A stretch of 64,000 bases of DNA from contig NC_003281.10 in assembly GCF_000002985.6 (NCBI RefSeq), positions 1,550,001 to 1,614,000 on the forward strand, in the 5' to 3' direction. Origin of the DNA: Caenorhabditis elegans. Its lineage: Eukaryota > Nematoda > Chromadorea > Rhabditida > Rhabditidae. The position numbers were made by a program, and so were the translations under genes. A model generated the notes under the pieces. It was given only the letters and a program-made list of their open reading frames with translations, made no database searches and was not told where the DNA came from. Positions 1 to 11,800 of the stretch are shown piece by piece. Positions within the stretch are counted from its first letter, which is position 1. Every line of letters begins with the position of its first letter.

Positions 1-44
1 CAGAAAACGATAGCTATTTTCGAATTCTCCTTATTCCCAGCTTT

Positions 45-1262
45 CAAATGACCCCCATCACGTCCCAACTCCGTCACTTTTCAAATTTTGGGTCCCGCCA
101 CGCGGAGTACTGTAGCACCGGCTTCAGCTGTGTCGGTGGTCAAAATGCACCGAACATGGTTATGATGGGGGTCATTTTGAAGCTGAGGGCGAGGCAAAAA
201 TGAATTTCGACTTGGTTTTGCACGATATTCGAAAATAAGAAAAATTGAAATTTTCAAAAAAAATCCCGAATTTTTTTCCAAAATTTTTTTATTTGAGATT
301 GTTCCAGAAAACAATTGCTATTTCCGAATTCTCCCCCCTCCAAGCTTCCAAATGACCCCCATCACGGCCCAATTCCGTCACTTTTCAAATTTTGGGTCCC
401 GCCACGCGGGTTACTGTAGCTTCAGTTCAGCTGTGTCGGTGGCCAAATTGCACGGAATATGGGCATGTTAGGGGTCATTTTGAAGCTGATAACATGAGAA
501 ATTTCAATTTATTCTCCATTTTCCGGCATTTTCAGCCAAAAAAATCACCAGGAAGCGCTCCATAGCACGGAACCACCCACAGACGGTCGCAATTTTTCAA
601 ATTTCCAGCCAGCTCGCGGAGCTTCTCACAAACGTCTTCCACCTCGTCTTGTCCTGTCAAGAATACCAGAATATCGCCAGGATTCTCGTGTTTGTGAATA
701 TTTATTACAGTATCCACCGCCGATTGACAGTAATCTGGCACTGACCTGAAAAAAAAAAATTATTTGAAATTTACGTTCAAAATTTGCTCAAATTTGTAAT
801 TCTGAGCTTAGTAGCTTCAAAATGACCCCCAACATGCCTAGGTTCCGACGATTTTGAAAACTTTGGGTCTCGCCACGCGGGGTACTGTAGCACCAGTTTC
901 AGCTGTGTCGGTTGTCAAATTGCACGGACACCAGGCATGTTGGGGGTCATTTTGAAGCTGATGACGTAGAGAATATGATTTATTGAATTAAAAAAATTTT
1001 TTTGAAAAATTAAAAATTATAGAAATTTTTTTTTATTCCAAAAATTTTATTTCCCCGAAATTTTACATGGAAAACTGGATATTCGTGTTCTCTAGGTCTC
1101 CAGCTTTAAAATGACCCCCAACATGCCTAGGTTCCGTGCAATGTGAAAATTTCGGGTCTCGCCACGCGGGATACTGTAGCACCAGTTTCAGCTGTGTCGA
1201 AACATCAAAAACTCAAAATCGCCGGAAATAGGGCATGATGGGAGTCAAATTGAAGCTGACGA
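45..1262. repeat. Four family A palindromic repeats in DHX35 introns
   Basis: Copies lie at about 45-185, 340-490, 815-965 and 1100-1262. Each starts near GACCCCCATCACG or GACCCCCAACATGCC and ends in a near-inverse such as GGCATGTTGGGGGTC. The shared core is GGGTCTCGCCACGCGGG, then CTGTAGCACC, then CAGCTGTGTCG. The first two flank the left-edge intron; the other two lie in the intron between exons 4 and 5. The family recurs more than 25 times in the window. Confidence 0.85.
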
Positions 1263-4200
1263 CGTGGAGAATATGAATTTCTACATAGTTTTCAATAAAA
1301 TTTTGAATTGAAAATTTCTTTTTTTGAAAAAATTAAAAATTTTTTTGCAAATTTTTTTTTTTTTTGCAATTTTTTCCACATCCACTAACGTTTTTGTATG
1401 ATGTACTGCAACTGGATGTGTTCTTCCCTCCACTGAAATAATTCCAGCAGTATCTTTATCCGAATTTCCCGTCTCATTCATCTCGAAAAAATCCTTAAAA
1501 AGCTCGGCGTCCAGCGTCGCCGAGGACACAATAATCCTCAGATCATTGCGAATTTGTATGATTTTTCGAAGTAACCCGAGCAAAATATCCGTGTTACATG
1601 ACCGTTCGTGTGCCTCGTCAATCATGATAATGCTGGAAATTTTTTTTTTGAAAAATAATTTTTTTTTAATCGAAAAATTGAGAGATTTTTTGAAAATTTG
1701 AAGATTTTCACGTAAAAATTCGGATTTCCCATTTAATTTCACACCTAATAAGCATTTTTCCCGGCCTCAATTCCAAATTTTGAATTTCGAGGGGTACGGT
1801 AGCGCCAAAAGTACGCAAACACCGAATTTTACGACATTTTGCACAAATTGGCTGAAAAAGCTGTTCCAGGGGTGGAAATTTACGGGGAATTTGAATTTTG
1901 GCATGACAATGTATAGAAAACAATTTGAAATTTGAAAATACTGAATTTTTTGTTAAAAACTTTTTTTCAGAATTTTCCAGAAGTTTTCAAAGATTTTCAG
2001 ACTGAAATTCGAATTGCTCGTCAAATTTCACCCCTAAAAACCTTTTTGGGGCTTCTAACCCTATTTTTGAATTTCGAGGGGTACGGTAGCGCCAAAAGTA
2101 CGCAAACACCGAGTGTCTTGCGTACTCGGCACCCAACCTTACGACAGTTAGTCTAAATTGGCTGAAAACCGGATTCCGAGGGTAAAAAATGATGGAGAAG
2201 TCGAATTTCGTATTGAAAATCTGTAAAAATCACAAGTTTTTCGGGAAAAACGAAAATTTGGGCATAGCTTCCGCATGTCCGAGTGACAAATGTGCTCTAT
2301 TGCCAAATTGTTGGCAGAAATACGGTATTTATTCACATTTTTAGCCCAATTTATGACTGAAAATGTGAATAAATACAGTATTTATGCCAAAAATCTGAAT
2401 AGAAGCACAAAAGTCACAGGGGAAATATCGATTTTTTGGGGAGCAAGGGACATTTTTCCGTAATTTTTCGGGGAAAATGTGAGTTTTTATCAAATTTTTC
2501 TATGTTTTAGCAGTTTTCTGCAAGAAAATCCTGTTGAAAAATTGTTTCTAGGCGGAGGATTTTCGGATTTCTTCAAAATTTTCCGGGTAAAAATTCAAAA
2601 AATCACCTATATTTCGATAATAGTGGATCTGCAAGGATCTCCCTCAACAATAGCCCATCAGTCATAAATTTGACTTTAGTATCCTTATCCGATACATCAT
2701 CAAATCTTACAGTATACCCAACGTCGTGCCCCAAAATACAGTCCTTCTCCTCGGCGACTCGGGTGGCTAACTGCAAAATTTTTCAATTTTTCACCCAATA
2801 AATTTCAGGTATTTGAATTTCCCGCCAAGCCATACCGTAACCACGGCCACCCTTCGTGGCTGAGTAATGACGATTTGGCGGCCGTCGGCCGCCCAACCGG
2901 CTTCTAGAAGGAATTGGGGTACTTGAGTGCTCTTTCCGCATCCTGTTTCGCCGACAATGATTATTGTACGATATCGTTCGCACATGTAGAGAATGTGACC
3001 GCGATTCTGAATGAAAAATTAATTTTCATTTGAAAAAAAATTTTCGAAAAAAACAATTTTTTTTTTTTTTGGAAATTTTTTTTTGAATTTTTCGCAGATG
3101 TTCAATAATTTTACACTTTTTATCTACTTTACCACTAAAAAATAGGGTTCCAGCTCAAAATTTAAATTTCGAGGGGTACGGTAGCCCCAAAAGTACGCAA
3201 ACACCGAGGCTTGCGTACTTGGCACCGAACCTTACGACAGTTTCTTCAAATTGGCTGAAAACCGGGCTCCGGGGGTAAAAAGTGATGGAGAAGTCGAATT
3301 TCATACTGAAAATTAGCGAAAATCATCGGAAAAATGCTAAAAATTTGAAGTTTTCCGAAAAAATGAAAATTTGGGCATAGCTTCCGCATCTCCAAGTGAC
3401 AAATGTGCTCTATTGTCAAATTGTTGGCAGAAATACGGTATTTATTCACATTTTCAGCCCAATTTAAGACTGCAAATGTGAATAAATAAAGTTTTTATGC
3501 CATCAATACGAGTAGAAGCACATGAGTCACTGAAATTTCAATTTGGGAAAAAATTTAACTTATTAAAAATTTAGCTTCAGTTAAAACTACAAAAAATTAT
3601 TGAAAATTTTTTATCTTGAATTAAGAAAAATTAAATAGTAAAGAAAAAAAATTAATTCAAAAAATCGAAAAAGAAATTTTTATTTTTTGGAAGAAAATGT
3701 TTTTTTTTTTTTGAAAATTACAGTTTGTAGGTAGGTAGAGTGTATAAATTTGAGCTTTTTTGATATTATTATTGTAACATTTTGAAAAAAAAAAACAATT
3801 TCAAATTTAAACAAATCGATATTTTTTTTTCGAATTTTTCAAAAAAATATTTTCCAAAATTTTTTTTTTTTAGTTTTCAGGATTTTTCTCAATTTTTTAG
3901 CTCAAACTGTGCAAAATTTAATTTTCTCACAACTGCACAATATCTGAATTTTTTCGATTTTTATAGAAACAGTTTTTTCTCGAAAAATCTTTTTATTTTT
4001 TTTTTAAATTGTTAAATTTTTAGCTGGCACTATGTGAAAATTTTTGGTCTAAAAAGAAAACTGGGACAAATGTTTGAAAATTTCAAAAAAAATTTCCGAA
4101 AAAAATTTTTTCATAAAAAAAAAAACTTTCAAAATTTTTTTCACAAAAAATTCAAATTTCGCGGCGCCAAAGAATTTCCCGTAGAACATTTTCTTCACCT

Positions 4201-4441
4201 TAAAAATAGGTAATCTAATTCTCTGCTGTTGAATATTCAATGAAGCATATGGATTATTGTGCACTTTTAGTTGCTCTTCAATCGGCGGAGCTGCTCCCGC
4301 GTTTTCGGTAGATCGTTCCTCGAAAATCAGTGGTCCGGTACGTGGAGCGTCTGCAGAGTCATCCGGTCGAGCAAAACCACGACGGGCTCCGGCTCCTTTT
4401 CTGGGCTCCTGACGGTGACCGTGTCCCGGGTGATAGGACAT
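549..4441 (-). CDS. DHX35-type DEAH-box RNA helicase, 5' half (3' end beyond left edge)
   Basis: Five exons on the minus strand: 4199-4441 (ATG at 4441), 2836-3006, 2607-2770, 1390-1632 and 549-745. All junctions keep phase and the last donor opens an intron running off the window. About 339 residues are visible, against roughly 700 in human DHX35. Seen in the sequence: Walker [10 protein letters not shown] at residues 100-108, motif Ia TQPRRVA at 129-135, DEAH at 198-201 and SAT at 230-232. Motif IV-like FLTGQDEVE is in the last visible exon. The N-terminal 80 residues are proline/arginine-rich and end in [10 protein letters not shown], as in DHX35. Human DHX35 is found in spliceosomal C complexes, so an ATP-dependent nuclear role in splicing is inferred by orthology. 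The missing part should hold motifs V-VI, the winged helix, HA2 and OB domains. I recall the worm orthologue as Y67D2.6 (not checked). Confidence 0.94.
1768..2440. repeat. Family B (two copies) and family C (one copy) in DHX35 intron 3
   Basis: Family B copies near 1780-1880 and 2065-2160 carry GGTAGCGCCAAAAGTACGCA and CAAACACCGA. A family C copy at 2255-2440 carries the inverted pair TACGGTATTTATTCACATTT and AAATGTGAATAAATACAGT. No coding exon was seen between 1633 and 2606. Confidence 0.75.
3160..3540. repeat. Family B and C copies in DHX35 intron 1
   Basis: A family B copy lies at about 3165-3290 and a family C copy at 3365-3540. The rest of the 1.2 kb intron (3007-4198) is AT-rich homopolymer with no recognisable exon. 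Confidence 0.7.
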
Positions 4442-4654
4442 TTATGGCTGAAAATTCAAGTTTTTTCAGTGAAAATTTTAGATTTTTCACTGAAAAAAGT
4501 GAGAAAAACTATTTAATTCATGGAAAACTAAAGAAATTCGGAAAAAAAACGCCAAAATTGAACAAAAACCCTTTCATTTTCAATGATGGCCTAGAAATCC
4601 AAATCCACGTGGCCTAGAATTCCAAAACTCGGGCACCAATAAATTCAGCTCACT

Positions 4655-5740
4655 GAGAGCTTTCAAATAACCCCCAACATGCCCAGGTTCCGGTGATTTT
4701 GAAATTTTTGGGTCTCGCCACGCGGGGTACTGTAGCACCGGTTTCAGCTGTGTCGAAACGCGAAAAAAACTCAAAATCGCCGGAAATAGGGCATGATGGG
4801 GTTCAAATTGAAGCTGAGAATAGCGGGAATTCGAATTTTTCAGAATTTTCAAGAAATTTATAGAAAATTTGAGTTTTTCTGGACTTTGGACTAACTTTTT
4901 CAAAAAATTTCAAAAAAGTGGTTTTTTTTTTGAAAAAAATAGTTTTAACAACCAATTCGCACAAAATACTATTTAAAACTATTTGGTAAAACTAAATTTC
5001 CGAGCAAATTTCGAAAAAAAAGGTCAAAATCTCCGATTTCTGAGTAATGGCCTAGAAACCCCAGTTCTCGTGGCCTAAAATTCCAAAACTCTGCCACCAT
5101 TGAACTCAGCTCACTGAGAGCTTTCAAATGGCCCCCAACATGCCCAGGTTCCGGTGATTTTGAAATTTTTGGGTCTCGCCACGCGGGGTACTGTAGCACC
5201 GGTTTCAGCTGTGTCGAAACGACGAAAAACCTCAAAATCGCCGGAACCCGGGCATGATGGGGGTCAAATTGGAGCTGAGAATGGCGGGAAATCGAATTTC
5301 TACATGGTTTTCAATAAATTTTTGAATTGAAAAAAAAATTGTAGAAAAAGTAATAAAATTCGAATTTTACAAATTTTTCAGCTACCATATAATAAAAGGA
5401 CAAGAAATTCGCAGAGGAATGACTATTATTTTCAAAAGATTTTACGAGATTGGTATAAACAAATTTTAAAAAAATAATTCTAAAAAAATGGGGAAAATTT
5501 CAAAGAAAAATAATTTAAAATTCCAATTTCAAAAATTTCAAAAAACGAACGCCGAATTCGAATTCTCCGAGTCATCAGCTTTCAAATGACCCCCAACATG
5601 CCCGGGTTTCGTCGATTTTGAAAATTTCGGGTCTCGCCACGCGGGTTACTGTAGCACCGATTTCAGCTGTGTCAAAACGGCGAAAATTCAAAATCGCCGG
5701 AACCCAGGCATGTAGTGGGTCATTTGAAAGCTGATGACGT
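4655..5740. repeat. Three family A repeats filling the DHX35-SAP30BP intergenic gap
   Basis: Copies lie at about 4660-4820, 5120-5275 and 5580-5740. The first two are closely similar, with flanks AATTCAGCTCACTGAGAGCT and GGTTCCGGTGATTTTGAAA, which suggests a local duplication of about 465 bp. The gap 4442-5828 is otherwise AT-rich and shows no gene. Confidence 0.75.
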
Positions 5741-5828
5741 GGAGAATACGAATCTGACATTCATTTTTGGAAAATTTCAAAATTTCACAATTTCAACAAT
5801 AAAAAATGCGAGAAAATTATCGATTTTT

Positions 5829-8522
5829 TCACTTTTTCTTTGCCGATTGTTCCTGAATCTTCTTCTGCTCGTCGGCGATCGCATCATAAAAGCAATTATC
5901 GGGAAAAACGTGCGGATCGAAGATATTTTTCGCGAAATTCGTGCCTTTTTCGTCAATTTCGAACGCATCGATGAATGTTGTGTAGCTCATCGGATTATTG
6001 TACTGCTGATTGCCTTGAATTTGTTGATTTAGATCGGTTCCGAGGGCTTTTTGACGAAAAGCATGCTCAAATCGTGTTGCAATCGCTGGATTCACTTCGA
6101 TCTCCGGTGGTGGCGGGATTTTGAGCTGCTGCTCTCTGGTGCTCTCGGCGGCTCCTTGGTGAGTTGGAGCTGAAAATTATAATTTTTGTTTGAGAAATTT
6201 CAGTTAGAAATTCAATTTTACACTATAAACCTTGAAAATTCTCCGAAAAATTCTGAAAATTACAAGTTTTCCGGGAAAAAAAAAATGAAAATTTGGGCAT
6301 AGCTTCCGCATGTCCGAGTGACAAATGTGCTCTATTGTCAAATTGTTGGCAGAAATACGGTATTTATTCATATTTTCAACCAATTTTAGCTATTTTTAAG
6401 CGGAAAATATGAATAAATACAGTTTTTATGCCACCAATCTGAGTTGAAGCACACAAGCCACAGGGGAAATATCGATTTTTTTGGGACTTCCCAGCTTAAA
6501 TTGCACAAAGATTGAGCTTCTAGCAATTTTTATTTGAGCAGCTTGAACATAGAAAATTGAATTTTCATGATTATCGATGAAAAATTCTCAAAGTTTCTGG
6601 CGTTTTCTATTTTTTTTTTTTTGGAAAGTTTAGCATTCAAATGTGTGTTTAACTTTTAAAAGTAACTAAAATTCAACAAAAATTGCGTTGGTGTAGTAGA
6701 AAAAGTTAGGCCACCATTTTTTTTTCGACTAAAAATTGGCTAAACGGGTTAAGATTCATGCTTTTTTTTAAAATTTCCACTGAATTGGTATAAAAGATGG
6801 ACAATTCAGCCTTTTGCTCAATATTTTCACTTTTGAACAGAAAAATTCCGAAATTCCAATTGGTGGCCTAGATTTTCCAGAAGTTCGGAAAAAATCGCCA
6901 AAAAATGAAAATTTGGGCATAGCTTCCGCATGTCCGAGTGACAAATGTGCTCTATTGACAAATTGTTGGCAGAAATACGGTATTTATTCACATTTTCAGC
7001 AAATTTAGTGCTGAAAATGTGATTAAATACAGTTTTTATGCCAGAAATCTGAGAAACGCACAAGTCACAGGGGAAATATCGATTTTTAGAAGATTTTATT
7101 TTTTTTTTAACTGAAAATTTCGCGATTTTCAAGTCAAAAAGGTTTTTATTACCATTATTTGAAATAAAACTTTCAAAAAATCGATGAAAAACGGCTTGAA
7201 ACCATCATTTTCAGATTGGTGGCCTAGAAATTCCAAAAGTTAGGCCACCAATCTATTTTGTGCGAAAAAACCATTTCTAGGGGTAAAAATGAGTGGGAAA
7301 CTCAATTCTCAACTGAAAAACTGAGAAAAATCACTAGAAATTCGAGATTTTTCGCTTTTAAAATCATTTAGAGAGCTTTTATAGCTGAAAAATCGAAATT
7401 TTTTGATTTCCTGGAATTTTTGCTAAATTTTGTACGGTGGAAATTGAAAAAAAAATCCAATATTTGGTGTTTTTCTATAAGAATTCTGATTTAGTCGATT
7501 TTTAGCTCCCAAAACAGCTAGCTTGGTCTAGTTTTGTAATTTTCTAGGCCACCACTAGAAAAATCCCGTACTTTTATCGAAATTTTCCGCCGAAAACGGT
7601 GAATCCACAACTGAATCCCGTCCAGGCGTATCTGAAGGTGAAATTTCATCGATATTCATTCGTAATATCGCCTCATTTCCCTCTTTAATTGCTCGATCAA
7701 TGAGCTCTTGCTCTTCGTCACTTTCAACGTCACGGCTCTGTCGTGGCGGTGGAGCCGGTTCTCTGATCTCTGAAATTGGCGTGGCTCCGGAGATTTTAGG
7801 CGGTTCGGAGGAATCTTCATCGTCGTCATCTCCGTCTCCGGAATATGAAACCAATGAAGTTGTGGAGGCGGCCTGGAAAATTTGAAATTTTTTGGCCGAG
7901 TTTTAGATTTCTAGGCCAGCTTAAGCCTAAGCCTAAGCTTGGCCCTAAGCCTGAGTTTAAGCCTAAGCCTGGGGCTCAGCCTAAGCCTAGGCCTAAGCTT
8001 GAGCCTAAGCCTAAGCCTAAAATCGCTGATTTTTGACGGAAAATTCGAATTTTTAATCGGTTTTTCACATTTTCCAATGCCAAATTCAATTTTTTTAGCG
8101 GAAATTCCGAGTTTTCGCGTCAAAATTTCGTGATTTAGCCGTTTTCCCGCGATTTTCACAAATCCTACATGTGGCATTCCAATAACTGGAGTTCTGAACG
8201 CTGCTGGCGATGGAGAATGATCATCAAGTCGTTTTGGAGCCGGTGGCTCGGCGAAATCCTTCGGCGAATCCTCTTCGTCTGAAAAAAGCCCATTTTTTGG
8301 GCGATTTTCCCCCAATAAAATCGATAATTTACCTCCATAAACGTCGGAAGCTCGTCGTTTTCTCTCTTTTTCGAATTCTTCTTTGAATTTCTGCGCTGTG
8401 CTTTGGCCTGGAACAATTTAGAAATTTAATTTTTATGATATTTCCGGCGAAAAACCTTCTGATGACCTTCTTCGCGGCGATTCATCATCACTTTCTCCTT
8501 CGTAATCCACTAAATTGTTCAT
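5829..8522 (-). CDS. SAP30BP / HCNGP-family nuclear protein
   Basis: Five phase-consistent exons: 8456-8522 (ATG at 8522), 8333-8407, 8169-8278, 7572-7872 and 5829-6169 (TGA at 5829-5831). They encode 297 residues; human SAP30BP has about 308. The N-terminal two thirds is acidic and low-complexity (SYSGDGDDDDEDSSEPP), with a basic patch KERKRRAS. The C-terminal exon carries the HCNGP signature: LKIPPPPEIEVNPAI, then FEIDEKGTNFAKNIFDPH, and FYDAIADEQKKIQEQ. These match the family pattern IPPEPP...DELGTNYPKDMFDPH...YYEALAKAQK. Human SAP30BP is reported both as a SAP30 co-repressor partner and as a splicing cofactor, so a nuclear role is inferred. The gene is in the same orientation as the DHX35 gene 1.4 kb downstream, but that gap is long for an operon. 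The frame at the exon 1/2 join was chosen because only it stays open into exon 3. Confidence 0.9.
6270..7090. repeat. Two family C palindromes in the last SAP30BP intron
   Basis: Copies at about 6285-6480 and 6895-7090 contain GCATAGCTTCCGCATGTCCG, then the inverted GTGAATAAATA pair, then CACAGGGGAAATATCGATTT. The intron runs 6170-7571. Its remainder is AT-rich and includes several short GGTGGCCTAGAATTCC-like stretches. Confidence 0.75.
7918..8022. repeat. Degenerate interstitial telomere-type tract (AAGCCT / TTAGGC)
   Basis: Roughly 105 bp of AAGCCT-like hexamers, for example CTAAGCCTAAGCCTA with variants CTTGGC, CTGAG and CTGGGG. The unit is the complement of the nematode telomere repeat TTAGGC. 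It lies in the intron between exons 3 and 4 of the SAP30BP homologue and reads TTAGGC on that gene's coding strand. The apparent LRLRLKLR-type reading frame here is only this repeat. Confidence 0.85.
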
Positions 8523-8881
8523 TTTTTGACTGAAAAATGCAATAATGAGCTTGAAATCTGGGAAAAATTGATATTTTATACAAAAAATAAATATTTTTTT
8601 AATTCGAAACTTGTCCGAGAGGAGTACACGTCAGGTGGTCCGCAAACACCGTCACGTTAGAATGCACAGAATGCATTTAACTTGACGACGTTTCCACTTT
8701 GTTTTTCATCATTTTAATCAATTTTGAGCTATTTTTCAGCTATTTTATGAGGATTTCTTTGATTTTTTTCAAATTTTAAGTTAAAAATTCGAATTTCAGA
8801 ATAATTCCGACCCAAATCGATGTTCGTTGTGCCCTGCTAAGCGTCTCCGTCGCGCTTCTCACATTTCTGACGCCATTCACA
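8523..8881. promoter_or_regulatory. Shared divergent promoter region, SAP30BP / USP30 homologues
   Basis: 360 bp separate the two start codons. A good acceptor, GAATTTCAG, ends at 8799 upstream of the plus-strand gene and may be an SL trans-splice site. The following leader holds a six-codon upstream ORF at 8820-8840. The frame between 8801 and 8881 is also open and hydrophobic when read in phase with the main ORF, so an upstream coding exon cannot be excluded. A short non-AT island at 8605-8690 contains CCGCAAACACCGTCACG. Confidence 0.5.
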
Positions 8882-11800
8882 ATGGATTTACGTGGTTATT
8901 CGCCTCAAGTAACCGGATTTTTCGCGTGTTTCTCGAGTTTTAAAGCTATTTTTTGCAGACAATCGTCGCTGGGACACTTATTGGTGGAACACTTGCCGCT
9001 GCAGTGACCTATGCGTTTTTGACAAGCAGAAATGGTGAAGAAGGTGCGGTTTTTGGCGGGAAAATCGATTTTTTTCGTGGAAAAAATCAATAAAACTTGA
9101 AATTTTCAGCGTCCAGCAGCAGACTGGTGCCCGGATTAGCGAATCAGGGCAATACATGCTATATGAATGCACTTTTGCAAGGATTGGCGAGCTGCCCGTC
9201 ATTTGTCGGGTGGTTAAAGTCTCTGAAGCCTCAGGATATTGGAATTCAGGGTAAAAATTGGAAAAAATACCAAAAAATAGAGCGAAACATTGGAAAAATC
9301 ATAATTTTCACACGAAAATTCGATTGAAAATGAAAAATTCCGGAAAAAATGCAAAAATTAACAGCTTTTCTTACAGAAAACTACTAAAACCCAGCAAAAT
9401 TCGATGAAATCTCACATTTTTCCCCCGAAAACCGCTAAAAACTGTATTTTCCTCAGAAAAATCGATATTTCCCCTGTGACTTGTGTGCTTCTACTCAGAT
9501 TGGTGACATGAAAACTATATTTATTCGCATTTTCAGTCTTAAATTGGGCTGAAAATGTGAATAAATACCGTATTTCTGCCAACAATCTGACAATAGAGCA
9601 CATTTGTCACTCGGTGATGCGGAAGCTATGCCCAAATTTTCATTTTTTCGAAAAACTTGTAATTTTCAGCATTTTCCAGTGATTTTCACAGATTTTCAAT
9701 ACAAAATTCGAGTTCTCCATCACTTTTTACCCCCGTAACCTGGTTTTCAGCCAATTTGGACTAAATGTCGTAAAGTTCGGTGCCAAGTACGTAATGCACT
9801 CGGTGTTTGCGTACTTTTGGGGCTACCGTGCCCCTCGAAATTCAAAAATTGGGCTAGAGGCCCGGAAAAAGGTTTCCTAGAAGTAAAATTGCACGGGGAA
9901 TTCGAATTTTAGTGTGAAAATTGCTTAAAAATCCATGAAAATTCTGAAAAAAAAACGTTTTAATCTAAAAAATTCAAAATTTCCAGCTAAAATGGGTTTC
10001 CGCAGTTTTCAGCCAAAATTTGTGATTTTTCCAGGCTTCACCATTTTGCACATTCCAAATTTTTACCTAAAAATTTCAATTTTTGTCCTAAAAATTCCAA
10101 ATTTTAACCTAAAAATTCCAAATTTTAACCTAAAAATTCCAAATTTTAACCTAAATTTCCAAATTTTAACTTAAAATTCCAAATTTTTACCTAAAAATTC
10201 CCACTTTTTTCCAGGCGGCTTCGTAGATCACCTCTCCAATTTGCTTCATTTGCTCAATGAGCCAACAGGCTCCACCCTCACAGCTCAATCAATAGTCGAA
10301 AGTTTAAAGGCGCATGGTTGGAGTATTACTGTAGGCGTTGAACATGATCTCTACGAACTTTTCAATGTATTTGTAACAACTTGGGAGGATGAATTGAAGA
10401 GTTCCCGGCGTATTTTAATGAATCAATCGATTGAAAATTGTCATAGTAGTAGTAGTGAAGATGATGAAGATGTGGTGGTGGAATCGACGAGTTTAAGAGG
10501 ATCCCCGTCAATTATCAGAAAATTGATGAGTTTTCAGAGGTTCGGACGTGGAAAATTAGCTAAAAATCGGGTTTTTTAACCTAAAAATTGCCGTGTTTGA
10601 CCTAAAAATCGCATTTTTTTGCCTAAAAATTCTCTTTTTTGGCCTAAAAATCACCTTTTTTGGCCTAAAAAATCACATTTTTGACCTAAAAATCACCTTT
10701 TTTGGCCTAAAAATCACCTCTTTTGGCCTAAAAAATCACATTTTTGGCCTAAAAATTACCTTTTTTGGCCTAAAAAATCACATTTTTGGCCTAAAAATCA
10801 CCTTTTTTGCCTCAAAATCACCTTTTTTGGCCTAAAAATTGTCTTTTTGGCCTAAAAATCACCTCTTTTGGCCTAAAAAAATCACATTTTTGGCCTAAAA
10901 ATCACCTTTTTTGACTTAAAAATTGTCTTTTTTTGCCTAAAAATCACCTTTTTTGGCCTAAAAATCACCTTTTTTGCCTCAAAATCACCTTTTTTGGCCT
11001 AAAAATTGTCTTTTTGGCCTAAAAATCACCTCTTTTGGCCTAAAAAAATCACCTTTTTTGGCCTAAAAAATCACCTTTTTTGGCTTAAAAATTGTCTTTT
11101 TTTGCCTAAAAATCACCTTTTTTGGCCTAAAAATCGCATTTTTGGTCTAAAAATCATCTTTTTTTTTTGCCTAAAAATTCTCTTTTTTGGTCTAAAAATC
11201 ACCTTTTTTGGCCTAAAAATTGTCTTTTTTGGCCTAAAAATCACCTCTTTTGGCCTAAAAAATCACATTTTTTGACGTAAAAATCACCAGAAATTTCTGA
11301 TTTTCACCCAAATTTTCAAATTTTCAGATGCGCCTCAATGGCTCGAATTGACGCGAGCCTCCGCTCACCGTGTGTCGGCCTAACTGCCACAGAATACAGA
11401 TGTTGCAACACAAATTGTGGATATAGGGTACAAATTTTGTGAATTTTAGTGCGAAATTTGCGAAAAAATCGAATTTTCAGATTGATTTTCGAAATCCCCA
11501 CACAATTTTACACCCGGATCAAGTTTTTCCAGCTTTCTAGCTTTAAATTTGAGTTTCCCGGGGGTACTGTAGCGCCAAAAGTACGCAAACACCGAGCATC
11601 CCACGACAAATTGCACAGTTTTCGTATTTTTCACGTTAGAGCCTTAAAAATTGGGTCCCCGGGGTGAAAAGTGATGAGGAAAACGAATTTCTTACCGAAA
11701 ACAAAGGAAACCCACGAATTTCTAATTTTTACTCAGTTTTTAATAATTTTCAATGCCATTTTCGAACTCCCCGCCATTTTTAACCACTGAAACTCTTTCT

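Noticed and set aside
7911..8315. 134-codon minus frame with LRLRLKLR repeats
   Set aside because: The N-terminal part overlaps real SAP30BP exon 3, partly in frame, but the rest translates the telomere-type repeat in an intron.
8801..8881. Coding extension IPTQIDVRCALLSVSVALL... upstream of the USP30 ATG
   Set aside because: Open and hydrophobic, but no ATG in frame and no convincing upstream exon; left as a possibility only.
10593..11275. Plus frames with FGLKITFFGLK repeats
   Set aside because: Translation of the minisatellite; no conserved start, splice sites or protein-like composition.
10570..11290. CRISPR-like array
   Set aside because: Units are contiguous with no unique spacers, and the host is a nematode.
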